DNA of 64,000 nt from NCBI RefSeq assembly GCF_045999315.1, contig NZ_CP174607.1, forward strand, positions 3,782,001 through 3,846,000. The letters run 5' to 3'. Position numbers and translations under genes: made by a program. Below, piece after piece: positions 1 to 7,945 of the stretch. Source of the DNA: Peredibacter sp045999315 (lineage in GTDB: Bacteria; Bdellovibrionota; Bacteriovoracia; Bacteriovoracales; Bacteriovoracaceae). Numbering within the stretch: position 1 is the first letter of the stretch; every line of letters begins with the position of its first letter. The notes beneath the pieces were generated by a model. That model did no database searches. It saw nothing but the letters and a program-made list of their open reading frames with translations, and had not been told where the DNA came from.

Positions 1-95
1 TTCGTGGTCTTTCAGTGAGCAATGCTGAAGTCATCGGACAGGCCTACGGCAGCGATCACAAACCATTGTTCCTCGAAATGTCAGTTGACCAATAG
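1..95 (+). CDS. Endonuclease/exonuclease/phosphatase family protein, C-terminal end (partial)
   Basis: The reading frame is open from base 3 to a TAG at 93-95 and encodes about 30 residues. It contains GSDHKPL, the SDHxP signature that ends EEP-fold (exonuclease III / DNase I-like) domains; the Asp-His pair is part of the active site in that family. The rest of the gene lies left of the window, so the substrate (DNA, phosphoinositide or other phosphodiester) cannot be told. The short C-terminal tail after the motif is normal for the family. Confidence 0.7.
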   Translation, partial: RGLSVSNAEVIGQAYGSDHKPLFLEMSVDQ

Positions 96-208
96 GTCCA
101 CGTCTCGGCACTCACTTTGCAATTTCCATTCATGACGATTTGCTCCTGCTTATACAAGCGGGAGTAAGTCCATTTTTTCCCCACCCTGGGGTAGAACAGG
201 AGCAAAAT

Positions 209-964
209 GTGAGTGATTCTCTGCAAAGACCTTTTGCCATTGTGACCGGCATCTCCAGTAAACTTGGAATGGAAATGGCACGGCAATTTGCTTCACACGG
301 CTATGACTTACTCATTACATCATCCAGTAATGGTATCGCCCATGCGGAAGATGAACTTCGAACTTTTGGAGTTGAAGTCATTGGAATGGAATCTCAATTA
401 GACACTTATCGAAGCACCGAAAAACTTTATGAGGCCATTCGATCATTTGATCGACCCGTTGATGCCTTGGTGATCACTTGTACTGATGGTGTGAGTGGAG
501 ACTTTACTGAAACCGCCATTAAGCGCGAGATTCAACTCATCAATCACAACATTATTTCTACCATTCATCTCATAAAACTAGTTCTAAGAGATATGATGAG
601 TGCGAGCAATGGAAAAATTCTCATCGCTTCTCCATTCCCGACATCGAGTTCTGCGCCTCTTGAGGCCATTTATGGTTCGAGCATGGCCTTTCTTAATTCA
701 TTTGCAGAGTCCATCCAGCATACGGCCCGCACTCACGGCATTACCATCACCACTATGATTCCGGTGTTCGGAGAAGAAAATCAATTCGAAGACGATATCG
801 TCGCTCAAGCTCGGGAGGGCTATGAGGCGATTCTAAGTGGGCGAAGTAAGGTGTTCGAAGCTAGTCTCAAAACCAAGCTTCAAAGCTGGGCAAATCAAAT
901 CATTCCGGATAAGATTAAAACGGAGATTCAACGCCGCGTTAACGAGGCCAATTCCAGACAGTAA
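209..964 (+). CDS. Short-chain dehydrogenase/reductase-like protein with degenerate active site
   Basis: A Rossmann-fold protein of 251 residues. The N-terminal nucleotide-binding segment TGISSKLG (residues 13-20) matches the SDR TGxxxGxG pattern loosely. The active-site Tyr is present (Y154, in IYGSSM) but the Lys expected four residues later is Met158, and the usual NNAG motif reads TCTDG. It may therefore be a non-catalytic or altered SDR. The start is taken at GTG 209, which has AGGAG at 198-202. An upstream ATG at 140 would add 23 unrelated residues and has no ribosome site. No clear partner is adjacent; the siderophore operon begins 121 bases downstream. Confidence 0.7.
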   Translation: MSDSLQRPFAIVTGISSKLGMEMARQFASHGYDLLITSSSNGIAHAEDELRTFGVEVIGMESQLDTYRSTEKLYEAIRSFDRPVDALVITCTDGVSGDFTETAIKREIQLINHNIISTIHLIKLVLRDMMSASNGKILIASPFPTSSSAPLEAIYGSSMAFLNSFAESIQHTARTHGITITTMIPVFGEENQFEDDIVAQAREGYEAILSGRSKVFEASLKTKLQSWANQIIPDKIKTEIQRRVNEANSRQ

Positions 965-998
965 AAACTTCACAATTTTGCATCGAGTAAATTAAAAG

Positions 999-1016
999 GG
1001 TTTAAAAATATAAACC
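999..1016. promoter_or_regulatory. Inverted repeat GGTTTA-N6-TAAACC upstream of siderophore operon
   Basis: Two 6-base arms (999-1004 and 1011-1016) flank AAAATA, just upstream of a possible -35 box TTGACT (1022-1027) and a weak -10 TAAAAG (1046-1051). It sits where an iron-responsive or other operator could be. It does not resemble the 19-bp Fur consensus, and I could not find a convincing Fur box before 1086. It could also be a weak terminator of the upstream gene. Confidence 0.25.
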
Positions 1017-1085
1017 TCTGTTTGACTTATCAAACTCCCCTCTGGTAAAAGTCATTTCCAATAACAAAAAATCTTTTAATTTAAG

Positions 1086-2264
1086 ATGTTTCAACTACCT
1101 TTTGGCCTTAAAAAATTAGTTCTCAATTTGAACCTTCTGACTTTCGGGGCCAATCAACTTCTCTTGTTTTCTTTGTTCCCCATTTTGGCCATAAAACTTG
1201 GTCTTTCGATTTCAATTATTGCGCTCGCTTTTTCTTTTGGAACCTTGATCTTTTTGTGGGGCTCACCTTATTGGTCAAACCGCGCTGATTTAGAAAATCC
1301 TCAAAAAATTCTCTTCATCAATGTGACAGGACTTTTTGTTTCTCTGATTTTTGCTTCTCTCATCTTCATTCTTGAGAAATCTTTCACCATGGTAACTGCC
1401 ATGATGATTCTTCTCATGGGAAGAATTTCTTACGGTGCCCTCGCTTCGGGAATTCCTGCCATCTCACAAAGCATTCGTCTCTCGTGGGGCCAGGAAATGA
1501 TGAAGAGCATGTTCTCTCATTCCGCATTTCTAAATATCGGCCGCACACTCGGACCGTGTCTTCTTCTACTTCCTTTCAGTGCCGAATCCATCATTCATGG
1601 ACTCACTATTTGGGGAGGAGTTTTGTGGTTCTTAAATCTTCTGCTGATGATGCAAGAGCAGGAAGCAAACAACATTAAGGCCAAAAAGAATCGTCCTTCT
1701 CCATTCGCGGTCTCTAAAAAGCTCGTTCTTCCTATTGCCCTTACTATGAGCTTTGGTCTCTACACGGGAATGCTTCACTCAAGCCTCGGCGAAAAGATCA
1801 GTCTTGATTTGGCCTTAAATCCAGAAGCGGCCAGTACCTTTATGGCAAAGCTTCTCTTGAGTGGCACTATCATCATGTCTATCGTTCAGGTCGTGGGCGG
1901 GACACTTTTTAAAAACAATTGGCGCATTCCCCTTTCAGTCGGGATTATGGCCATGACCTCTGGTGCTCTACTCATCGCTTTTGTTTCAAATGAAATGAGC
2001 TACTGGATTGGCATCGCTGGCATTTCACTTGGAATTGCTTTCCTTCAACCAAGTAATATTACTTTTATGGAGGGGATGGGTCTGGACAGAGAAACTCGCG
2101 GTCAACGTCTGGGACAACTCGCTTCCTTCAATACACTTTCCTACGCCTTGGGAGGAATTCTCGCGGCGATCGGTAACCATCAGCTTGTTTCAGTGGTTAT
2201 TCTAGGGCTACTTATCATGAGCGGAATTAGGATCCTCGCGCAGGCGGAGGTCAAGGTATGTTAG
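1086..2264 (+). CDS. shiF: MFS transporter, probable siderophore exporter (ShiF-like)
   Basis: A 392-residue, strongly hydrophobic protein with about 12 predicted membrane segments and a basic central loop near residues 198-210, typical of the major facilitator superfamily. It is the first gene of the siderophore operon and overlaps iucA by 7 bases. In enterobacterial aerobactin loci the MFS gene shiF (about 400 residues) sits in the same place before iucABCD-iutA. The inferred role is export of the siderophore across the inner membrane. The name rests on position and length more than on sequence. No strong ribosome site precedes the ATG. Confidence 0.7.
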   Translation: MFQLPFGLKKLVLNLNLLTFGANQLLLFSLFPILAIKLGLSISIIALAFSFGTLIFLWGSPYWSNRADLENPQKILFINVTGLFVSLIFASLIFILEKSFTMVTAMMILLMGRISYGALASGIPAISQSIRLSWGQEMMKSMFSHSAFLNIGRTLGPCLLLLPFSAESIIHGLTIWGGVLWFLNLLLMMQEQEANNIKAKKNRPSPFAVSKKLVLPIALTMSFGLYTGMLHSSLGEKISLDLALNPEAASTFMAKLLLSGTIIMSIVQVVGGTLFKNNWRIPLSVGIMAMTSGALLIAFVSNEMSYWIGIAGISLGIAFLQPSNITFMEGMGLDRETRGQRLGQLASFNTLSYALGGILAAIGNHQLVSVVILGLLIMSGIRILAQAEVKVC

Positions 2265-3970
2265 CCTCATTACACTCGGCCACATGCTTTTATAATTCCC
2301 TCTTCCTTGAGTGGAGACAGAATCGCCTTGGTACTTTCAGAAACCAGAACGCTTTCTTCGTACAACTCGATGCTGAGCAAGAGCTGGTAATTCCACTTAA
2401 GCGCTACTCCCGTCTGGGACGTCACGAGTATCAAGGGACCTTCTTCCTCCGAAACAAAGGTGACCATACTCAAATTGATTTCCAGAAATCTGTGGAACTC
2501 ATGCTGAAGACTCTGGCGAAAACGGAAGATGAAATTCACAACATCAACAATTTCATCTCGCGAGTGAAAGACAGTGAAGAGAACATTCGCTTTTCTTTAA
2601 AACTCAGAAAGAATGATTTTGAATCTATCTTTAGGGACCTTCCGAATTTCAAAGATGCAGAACGTGCCCTTTTCGTAGGACATGCTTTTCATCCAGCTCC
2701 CAAAAATAAAACGGGCTTCAATCAGATTGATGCCAAATTATACTCACCTGAATGTGGTGGACAGTTTCCTCTTCGATGGTTTTGGGTGGCCAATGACATG
2801 ATCTACAAAAAATCGTCAGAGATTTTCGACGATCATGAGTGGCTCACTAAAATGTGGAAAGAAGAATTTCCTCATAAAGCGGCGATTGAAGGTTATCAGG
2901 CCTTTCCGATGCACCCATGGCAGGCCCAGCATATTCTTTCAATGCCAGTCATTCAGACCTATATGAAGCAAGGTCGGATGATGGAGATGAATGAAACAGG
3001 ACCTGATTGGTATCCGACCACATCTCTAAGAACCATCTATCGAGAATCAGCAAGCTACATGCTGAAGTTTTCACTCAATGTGAAGCTCACAAATTCTATG
3101 AGACACCTTCTCGAGCACGAATTACTTCGTGGTCTTCAGGTGCATGAAGTGTTCAACACAAAAGAAGGGAAATCTCTTCTTGCCTCTCACCCTGGTTTTA
3201 ACGTGGTCTTTGAACCTTCTTATTACGCGATTAAAGATGAAAAGGGTCTTCCGATTAGGGAAACGTTTGTCGTTTGCCGCGAAAATTCTTTTAAAGAAGA
3301 TAAAGTTCAGCACGTGGTACTGGCCGTCCTTACTCAGGACCATCCTGAGTTTAAAGAGAACCTTCTCCAGTGCCTGGTGAGAAAGTACGCTGAACAAGAA
3401 AAGCTCGGCCACGCCGACGCTTCAAATAAGTGGTTTGATCTTTATCTGAAAAATGCCGTGGCACCAATGCTTGATGCTCAGAAGAACTTTGGAATTCTTC
3501 TCGGGGCCCATCAGCAGAATCTTATTATTGGAATTGAAAATAACCTTCCCGTGAAGGCGACTTTCCGTGACTGTCATGGAACTGGTTACTCTCCCTTGGG
3601 CCTTGAGCTCTTCGGGAAGTCGGTAAAAACCATTGATGTTAATAATGGAAACATTCTTAACTATGAGATTGCGAACTACCTATTCACTTACTATCTCATT
3701 ATTAACTCCACCTTCAACGTCATGACGGCCCTGGCCCAGGGGAATGCCGTTTCAGAAGAAAAACTTATTTTACAGATGAGAGCGTTCCTGGAAAAGGCCC
3801 TGGCAGAGAATCCGAAGGACCCAAGTTGCATTCAATATTTATTAAACGACAAAGTCCTTCAACATAAAGGGAACTTCCTGTGTAGTCTTCGTAACATCAA
3901 CGAGAACACGGCCAAGAACCCACTGGATATTTATGTCCAAATACCAAATCCATTTTTAGTAGGGAAATAA
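2258..3970 (+). CDS. iucA: NIS siderophore synthetase, IucA/IucC family (IucA position)
   Basis: A 570-residue member of the NRPS-independent siderophore synthetase family. These enzymes use ATP to adenylate citrate and condense it with an amine or acetyl-hydroxylysine. The family ATP/citrate-binding region is recognisable: HAFHPAPKNKTGF (about residue 146), the MHPWQ motif (about 217), a TSLRT stretch (about 250), and GAHQQN followed by FRDCHG (about 420-440). E. coli IucA has 574 residues. It overlaps the exporter upstream by 7 bases and is followed by iucB after one base. In aerobactin synthesis IucA makes the first amide bond. The exact substrate here is inferred from context. Confidence 0.88.
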   Translation: MLASLHSATCFYNSLFLEWRQNRLGTFRNQNAFFVQLDAEQELVIPLKRYSRLGRHEYQGTFFLRNKGDHTQIDFQKSVELMLKTLAKTEDEIHNINNFISRVKDSEENIRFSLKLRKNDFESIFRDLPNFKDAERALFVGHAFHPAPKNKTGFNQIDAKLYSPECGGQFPLRWFWVANDMIYKKSSEIFDDHEWLTKMWKEEFPHKAAIEGYQAFPMHPWQAQHILSMPVIQTYMKQGRMMEMNETGPDWYPTTSLRTIYRESASYMLKFSLNVKLTNSMRHLLEHELLRGLQVHEVFNTKEGKSLLASHPGFNVVFEPSYYAIKDEKGLPIRETFVVCRENSFKEDKVQHVVLAVLTQDHPEFKENLLQCLVRKYAEQEKLGHADASNKWFDLYLKNAVAPMLDAQKNFGILLGAHQQNLIIGIENNLPVKATFRDCHGTGYSPLGLELFGKSVKTIDVNNGNILNYEIANYLFTYYLIINSTFNVMTALAQGNAVSEEKLILQMRAFLEKALAENPKDPSCIQYLLNDKVLQHKGNFLCSLRNINENTAKNPLDIYVQIPNPFLVGK

Positions 3971-3971
3971 T

Positions 3972-4931
3972 ATGAACCAAGAAGTAGTATACTCACCTCT
4001 TACGTCTGAAGATTCATTCAAGGCAACTTTGAATGGGAGCGAGATCACTGTTCATTCAACTCGTGATCAAAAGTTAACGGCAACTTTTACGGTCTCGGAG
4101 AACGAGCTTTCGCTCTTCTTAAAAGATACAAATGCCAATGATGTGAAAGAACTGACCGACATTGCTCTTGAGCACCTTTTTGGATCTCATTCAAATGTCA
4201 CTCACGTTCAGTTGTTTCAATTCCCATTAGAAGAAAAAGAAAGCTTTCGTTCTGAGTTTTATCAGAACCCGGCCCTTTGGACCTATAAGAAAAACCACAC
4301 CATCACTCCGGAGCGTTGGACCGAAACAAAAGGTCGTGCCCATCCGGTAAGACCACGTCTTCCCTCTGGAACTCTTTACCGTCGCTATTATCCCGCCGCA
4401 GGTAAAACTCTTTCGTTCCGTTTGATCACAATCGAAGATCTGGATCTCTTCCACAATTGGCACAACCAATCGCGAGTGGCGCATTTCTGGGAACTGGCAA
4501 AACCAAAAGAAGAACTTCGTGAGTATATTCAAAATGGTCTTAATGACCCTCACCAGTTTCCGATCATTATTGAGTCTGACGGTAAACCGGTTGGATACTT
4601 TGAGTTCTACTGGGTGGCGGAAGATCGACTGGGACCTTATTATGAAAGTGAGGCCTTCGATCGAGGCTTCCATTTTCTGATTGGTGAACCAAGTTTCCTT
4701 GGCGGATTCAATACGGATTCGGCGATTAAGTCTGTTCTTCACTTCTTCTATCTTGATGATCCAAGAACTCGCAAGGTCATGGCAGAGCCACGTCATGATA
4801 ACCAAAAGGTCCTTAAATACGCCCAGGCCTCGATCGGTTGGACAAAACTTAAAGAGTTCGATTTTCCTCATAAGCGTGCGGCCCTTCTTGAGAACCGTCG
4901 CGAAGTGTTCTTTGGGAGACATGCTCTGTGA
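3972..4931 (+). CDS. iucB: Hydroxylysine N-acetyltransferase (IucB-like GNAT)
   Basis: A 319-residue protein. The N-terminal ~140 residues form the pseudo-GNAT half and the C-terminal half is the siderophore-type GNAT domain, with FRLITIEDLDLFHNWHN near 143-160, the WE step after VAHF, GYFEFYW near 205, and a G-rich acetyl-CoA region (FLIGEPSFLGGFNTD). IucB of E. coli has 315 residues and transfers acetyl from acetyl-CoA to N6-hydroxylysine. It sits between two NIS synthetases, and its TGA overlaps the GTG start of the next gene. The acyl donor could be another acyl-CoA, as in related RhbD/AlcB enzymes. Confidence 0.85.
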   Translation: MNQEVVYSPLTSEDSFKATLNGSEITVHSTRDQKLTATFTVSENELSLFLKDTNANDVKELTDIALEHLFGSHSNVTHVQLFQFPLEEKESFRSEFYQNPALWTYKKNHTITPERWTETKGRAHPVRPRLPSGTLYRRYYPAAGKTLSFRLITIEDLDLFHNWHNQSRVAHFWELAKPKEELREYIQNGLNDPHQFPIIIESDGKPVGYFEFYWVAEDRLGPYYESEAFDRGFHFLIGEPSFLGGFNTDSAIKSVLHFFYLDDPRTRKVMAEPRHDNQKVLKYAQASIGWTKLKEFDFPHKRAALLENRREVFFGRHAL

Positions 4932-6655
4932 TCAAAATCTGGAACAGCGTTAATCAGGATCTTGTGGCAAAGTCTATCGGTGAACTCACCTTTGAAGAAG
5001 TGCTACGACCTGAACTAAAAGGGACTCACTTTGAGTTTACGACTCAATCTGGTGTCGTTTATCGTTTCGAAGGTTGGAAAACGGTTTGGGAATACCTCCG
5101 CGTAAAACCCGCCACTCTTCTTCGAAATGGAGAAGTCGTTGTAAGTGCGGCTCAATTCTTCTCTGATATTCAGCTTGAAACCGGTATGAATGACATCACT
5201 CTAGGAAACTTCCTGGAGGAAATGCACAACACTCTTTACAGCGATACAAGGCTTAAAGAGAGAAATAAAGCGACAACGGTTAAAGACCTGGCCCACTGGA
5301 ACGGTGAGAAGATTCAAACTGTTCTAAATGGTCACCCCAAGATTCTTCTCAATAAGGGCCGTGTTGGTTGGAACGCTGAAGACCTGGAGAAATATGCCCC
5401 AGAGTCTCATCAACCATTTAAACTTTTCTGGATCGCCGTTAAAAAAGAGCTCCTCAATATCAATCTTGCCACTGGTATAAGTGAAGAAAAAATTCTGGCA
5501 GAGAGTTTTGGCCCGGCGGAGCTTTCGTACTTTAAAGAAGTGCTAAAAGTGAAAGGCGTTCATGCTGGCCACACAATTCTTCCGGTTCATCCATGGCAAT
5601 GGAAGCGTTATATTCAGATTCAATTTGCGGCCGAGATTGCTGCCGGATCACTGATTCCAGTGGGCGAATATGGCGATGACTACTGCCCGCAAATTTCTAT
5701 CCGTACTCTTTCTAACGTTTCTCGTCCTGAAAAAATGGACATTAAACTTCCCCTGAGTATTTTGAATACGTCATGTATTCGAGGTCTACCAGCGAAGCAC
5801 GTTGAGATGGGTCCGTCCCTTTCACATAATCTTGAGGCCCTGTGCCAGAGTGATGAGACGTTAAAAGACATCCAAATTCTTAAAGAAGCGGCCGGGGTGA
5901 CTTTTGTTCATCCGTCATACAAAAAGATTGAGAAGGCCCCTTATCGTTATCATGAGTTCCTCGGCGCAGTTTACCGCGAAAGCTCAATGAGTAAACTTGC
6001 CAATAACGAGAAAGCCATCCTGACCGCAAGTCTCTTTCATCAAGATGAGAACGGAGACTCCCTTATTGGAGAATACATCCGGGCCTCTGGTCTTGCGGCC
6101 GAAATTTGGCTTCGCTCTCTGTTTGAAACAGTGGTGGTTCCTCTCTATCACTTGCAACTGAAGTATGGTGTTGGTTTGGTGGCCCACGGCCAGAACATTG
6201 TTCTCGTTCTGAAAGATCACCGCCCTCACCGTATGATCTTAAAAGACTTCCATGGCGACATGAGGCTTTTAACTGAGCTTCCTGAAGCTGGACAAAAATA
6301 TTTCAGCGGCATTCATAAAGATATCACCAAGCTTCCTCCTCACTACCTGATTCATGATCTTGTGACAGGTCACTTTGTGACGGTTCTAAGATTCATTTCA
6401 GCGGTAATGAAAGAAAGCGAAGACATGGAAGAGTCACTTTTCTATGGCGTCCTTTCAGATGTCATTGAGCTTTATAAAAAATCCCATCAGGTGAAAGTCG
6501 ATCAACAAATTGATTTGCTCCAACCACAGATTAGTCGTGTGCTTCTGAACAAGGTCCGATTCAATATCGGTTACGGAGATTCAGATGCTCGTCCTCTTCC
6601 GATTTTGGGTTCTCCTCTCAATAACCCTTTAGTTAAACAAGCGAGTCAATTATGA
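4928..6655 (+). CDS. iucC: NIS siderophore synthetase, IucA/IucC family (IucC position)
   Basis: A second 575-residue NIS synthetase, clearly paralogous to the one at 2258. It shows LPVHPWQWKRY (about residue 218), ISIRTLSNV (about 257), VAHGQN (about 419) and LKDFHGDMR (about 437), which line up with the same motifs in IucA. E. coli IucC has 577-580 residues and adds the second acetyl-hydroxylysine to finish aerobactin. The start is the GTG at 4928, whose last two bases lie in the iucB stop codon (GTGA), implying translational coupling. The end overlaps iucD by 4 bases (ATGA). Confidence 0.88.
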   Translation: MIKIWNSVNQDLVAKSIGELTFEEVLRPELKGTHFEFTTQSGVVYRFEGWKTVWEYLRVKPATLLRNGEVVVSAAQFFSDIQLETGMNDITLGNFLEEMHNTLYSDTRLKERNKATTVKDLAHWNGEKIQTVLNGHPKILLNKGRVGWNAEDLEKYAPESHQPFKLFWIAVKKELLNINLATGISEEKILAESFGPAELSYFKEVLKVKGVHAGHTILPVHPWQWKRYIQIQFAAEIAAGSLIPVGEYGDDYCPQISIRTLSNVSRPEKMDIKLPLSILNTSCIRGLPAKHVEMGPSLSHNLEALCQSDETLKDIQILKEAAGVTFVHPSYKKIEKAPYRYHEFLGAVYRESSMSKLANNEKAILTASLFHQDENGDSLIGEYIRASGLAAEIWLRSLFETVVVPLYHLQLKYGVGLVAHGQNIVLVLKDHRPHRMILKDFHGDMRLLTELPEAGQKYFSGIHKDITKLPPHYLIHDLVTGHFVTVLRFISAVMKESEDMEESLFYGVLSDVIELYKKSHQVKVDQQIDLLQPQISRVLLNKVRFNIGYGDSDARPLPILGSPLNNPLVKQASQL

Positions 6656-7932
6656 GTCAGCACTATCATTTAATTGGTGTTGGTATCGGCCCATTTCATC
6701 TCTCACTAGCGGCGCTTCTAGATAAGGTCAAAGATCATGAAGTTAAATTCTTCGATCAAAAGCCCTACTTTCAATGGCACCCGGAGCTTCTTTTTAGCGA
6801 CGCGGACATGCAGACTTCGTACTTAAAAGATCTGGTCACGGCCGTTGATCCAACAAGTCCGCACTCCTTCCTGAATTATTTAGTACAAAATGGTCTGTTC
6901 TATACTTTTATGAACACCGGCCGCAGAGTCATTACTCGTCGTGAGTTTGAACTTTACTGCCAATGGGTAAGTAAAAACATCAATGGGTCTCTGAACTTTA
7001 ATTCCTCTGTTGAGGACATTGAGTTTGTCGATAACAAATTTGTTGTGACCACCAAAGGTGAGAAACATACTTCTACCCATCTTTCTATCGCCACAGGTCT
7101 CACTCCAAGAATTCCTGAGTTCGCAAAACCGTTCCTTGGAAGCACTGTTTTCCATGCGAAATCTCCTCTTTTGATGTCACAGGATTTTACCAACAAAAGA
7201 GTCCTGATCATCGGCGGAGGTCAGACAGGTGTTGAGATCTTCCGTAATGGTATTCACGGCAAATGGGGCAGGCCGGCCGAGATTAAACTCTTCTCTCGCC
7301 GTCAGAATCTTGAACCACTGGATGAATCACCGTTTACCAATGAATACTTTAACCCACATTATGTGGAACAGTTCTTTTCCATTGATCACAAAGAGAAGGC
7401 GGGGATCGTTCAAAGTCAGAAGCTTGCCTCAGATGGAAACACTCCTCAATACCTGGAGCTTTTATACAATGATCTTTATCGTCTCATTCATGTGGAGAAA
7501 AACGCGCAATTAGCAAAAATTCTTCCTAAGCGAACATTGGTGGGAATTGAGAAAAATGCGACCGGCGGTTTTAAGGCGATCTTTGATAACAGCTTCCTTT
7601 ATGAGAAAGAAAGCTTCGATGCCGACATCATCATTTTAAGCACAGGCTTTGTCTCGACACTCCCTCCTGTCTTAAATAAAATTAAGCACCTCCTTGAGCT
7701 TGATACTGAAAACCGCTTTAAACTAGACCGCTCTTTCCGTGTGAAATGGAAAGGACCGGAAACTAACAAGATTTACGCTCTCAATTTCAGTCGTCATCTT
7801 CATGGAATCGCAGAACCTCAGACCAGTCTTATGGCCTGGAGATCTGCCACAATTATTAACGATTTAATGGAAAAGAATATTTATCTACCACAGGAAGTGG
7901 TTCCAACTTTTATCCAGTACGGAAGAGATTAA
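6652..7932 (+). CDS. iucD: L-lysine N6-monooxygenase (IucD-like)
   Basis: A 426-residue flavin-dependent N-hydroxylase of the lysine/ornithine monooxygenase family, which hydroxylates the side-chain amine as the first siderophore step. It has the FAD-binding GVGIGPFHLSLAALL near residues 7-21, the NADPH-binding GGGQTGVE near 187, and the C-terminal ATGF-like LSTGF segment near 327 of this family. There is no decarboxylase or DABA aminotransferase gene nearby, as needed for desferrioxamine or rhizobactin. This favours free lysine (or ornithine) as substrate and an aerobactin-like product. The ATG overlaps the iucC stop. Confidence 0.87.
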   Translation: MSQHYHLIGVGIGPFHLSLAALLDKVKDHEVKFFDQKPYFQWHPELLFSDADMQTSYLKDLVTAVDPTSPHSFLNYLVQNGLFYTFMNTGRRVITRREFELYCQWVSKNINGSLNFNSSVEDIEFVDNKFVVTTKGEKHTSTHLSIATGLTPRIPEFAKPFLGSTVFHAKSPLLMSQDFTNKRVLIIGGGQTGVEIFRNGIHGKWGRPAEIKLFSRRQNLEPLDESPFTNEYFNPHYVEQFFSIDHKEKAGIVQSQKLASDGNTPQYLELLYNDLYRLIHVEKNAQLAKILPKRTLVGIEKNATGGFKAIFDNSFLYEKESFDADIIILSTGFVSTLPPVLNKIKHLLELDTENRFKLDRSFRVKWKGPETNKIYALNFSRHLHGIAEPQTSLMAWRSATIINDLMEKNIYLPQEVVPTFIQYGRD

Positions 7933-7945
7933 GAAAGCCAATTTT

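Noticed and set aside
960..1085. Fur box upstream of the siderophore operon
   Set aside because: No stretch matches the GATAATGATAATCATTATC pattern closely enough; only an AT-rich inverted repeat was listed.
4227..4922. A 231-codon minus-strand frame opposite iucB
   Set aside because: It is fully antisense to a well-supported gene, its product is compositionally odd (Arg/Phe-rich), and it matches no family.
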